Below, one piece after another: positions 62,537 through 64,000 of a DNA stretch of 64,000 bases. Source of the DNA: Rachycentron canadum (Eukaryota; Chordata; Actinopteri; Carangiformes; Rachycentridae); NCBI GenBank assembly GCA_038496675.1, contig CM076661.1:5959645-6023644 (forward strand), given 5' to 3'. Position 1 is the stretch's first letter. The number at the start of each line of letters is the position of its first letter. Both the position numbers and the translations under genes were made by a program. The notes beneath the pieces were generated by a model. The model saw nothing but the letters and a program-made list of their open reading frames with translations. It was not told the DNA's origin and searched no databases.

Positions 62537-64000
62537 AAAGAACATGACATGGTTTCTATAGGAAAGCACACGCTCTTTCCCTAATGACCAGGTTTTGCAA
62601 CTGACCATGTCCGTCAAGCTAAAGGGGAGGAGTTCAAGAGTTGCTAATCTTCCCTGGTCAAGACTCAATGGATAAACATTAATTTCATGGCCCGTTGGAC
62701 TCAGGTTGCGTCTGCTCTAATTTGTCTGAAGAAAGAAATAAGTGGCATCTTCCTTCACCAGTGACCAGCACTCTTTCTGTCACCCATGGTGCTTTTCCTC
62801 AGACCTCTCCATCCTAGGTCCAGTCATTTGTTTCCTGTCCGAGACGCCCACTACCATGATGAATGGGCCGAAGCTTCATTCAATTACGCCCAAAGTGCGA
62901 AGACGCGGGAACAATGGAAACTGGCCTCAGCAGTGCAGTGCAGACCCTCAGCATTCTTCGCAACAATTTAGTCTAATTAGCATCAACTCCTGCCCCATCC
63001 ATCATACTCCTCAAGAAACATAAACAAACTGTCAGCTCTAGCGTAACAAACAGATCGCCCAGCTACTTAGCACAAATTATTCTTACATGAAACGCAGCTT
63101 CTCAGGCAACCTTCCCCCCCTTCAGGCCATCTGGGGGAATGGAGAGCTATTAAAATTGAAGACATATGTTTCAGTCAAGTTCAAATCTCCAGAGTGCCAC
63201 AGTAGGCACAGTGACAGTTTCCTCTGCTGGCTCAGCTCTGATGGACCAGGGTTGCAAACTTTGAGTGGGGTGTGGTGACAGAATCAGTGTTTAAGGGTGT
63301 GTATGCATATGTCATACTTGTGTTTGTTTACAGTGCGTTTGCACAAGCAGTATATGCCCATGTATAGACATAACAAAGAAAATTGGTGAACAATGATGGA
63401 TGCTGAACTGCACCGCATAAATCAATCACCATATAAGACACTATCATCTAACAGCTGTTGAGACAAAAAACAAATAGCTAATGCTTTAATCAATCAAATC
63501 AGTAACTTGAGTGAGCAAAATGTTTGGATCTGCGACAATTAATTCACAAGTAAAAAGAAAATTATCAGAAACTCTGATAATATATCAATAATCATTCTGA
63601 CTAATTTTCAAGAAAAAGATCCAATTGCATTTTATATTATATTTGAGGGTGTCATTCTGAGCTTTATTAAACTGCCATGACCACTGTGAGTATTTTATAT
63701 CACCAAGTTTATTTTCATAATTACCTAGTGATTATGAAAATAAATTGCTAGATGCAGCCATGAGTCCATGACTTTGATAAAGGATTATGAATTCCACTAA
63801 TTTGGCAAGCCAAGAATTTGTTCTATTAATCTGAAGCCATTAGACAACTCCAATGTCAAGTGAGTCATTATCCATCTTACAGCCTGAAAATCAAGTCACA
63901 GTTGCATGAAGAAGTATCTTCATATTTCCAGCTCTGATATTGGAAAAGGACACTGTTTTTTCAGTATCCTTTAAAATGCCAAATACAATAAATTCTCTCG

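Larger units (their letters stand above)
25713..64000 (-). other. slc25a21: Long upstream intron of slc25a21 (at least 38 kb)
   Basis: Everything right of the first visible exon appears non-coding. I searched for the start exon (about 23 residues ending in a glycine-rich stretch before LVEICL) and for exons of other genes on both strands and found none. The stretch holds microsatellites, many poly-A runs, SINE and retroposon copies, and several repeat-free blocks with clusters of homeodomain-, SOX-, POU- and FOX-like sites (about 31.9, 36.4, 37.5, 42.1, 44.85, 46.9, 47.3, 54.8 and 62.9 kb). If the fish gene is built like the mammalian one, this is intron 1. It could instead run past the gene's start if exon 1 was missed. 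Confidence 0.65.

Noticed and set aside
25713..64000. Search for slc25a21 exon 1 and for mipol1 or foxa1 exons
   Set aside because: No stretch encoding the expected N-terminus with a matching phase, and no exon of the expected neighbours, could be recognised on either strand.

Overview
This is vertebrate, almost certainly ray-finned fish, genomic DNA. The only protein-coding gene I can support is the middle of one intron-rich gene on the minus strand, slc25a21, encoding the mitochondrial 2-oxodicarboxylate carrier. Six coding exons were found by reading the minus strand. From 5' to 3' of the gene they are 25664-25712, 13019-13102, 5878-5944, 5048-5107, 1640-1747 and 1359-1523. All six have GT/AG borders and compatible phases. 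Together they give about 178 uninterrupted residues that align without gaps to roughly residues 24-201 of the carrier, as far as I remember the mammalian protein. The first exon should lie beyond position 64000 (or in the N gap). The last exons, with the third carrier repeat, should lie to the left of position 1.

Layout: positions 1-1358 are the start of the intron after the last visible exon. Positions 1359-25712 hold the six exons and their introns, which range from 116 bp to 12.6 kb. Positions 25713-64000 are at least 38 kb of the next upstream intron. A 384-base N gap at 23759-24142 lies between a poly-C run and a (GA)n run. Everything outside the exons is non-coding. The introns carry CA/TG and GA microsatellites, many poly-A runs, a few old retroposon copies (a tRNA-derived SINE at 34535-34720, a second SINE-like copy at 60841-61064, a retroposon tail near 55.9 kb), a deleted Tc1-like transposon near 16 kb, and short tandem duplications.

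The open reading frames elsewhere are short, overlap on both strands and look like chance; none resembles a known protein.

Context (established knowledge, not visible here): in vertebrates SLC25A21 lies next to PAX9 on its 3' side and MIPOL1/FOXA1 on its 5' side, and its introns carry conserved non-coding enhancers that act on PAX9. The right-hand 38 kb contains several blocks free of simple repeats and rich in homeodomain-, SOX-, POU- and FOX-like sites. These are my best candidates for such enhancers and the most interesting content of the window, but confirming them needs an alignment that I cannot run. I see no RNA gene, CRISPR array, operon or prokaryotic feature.
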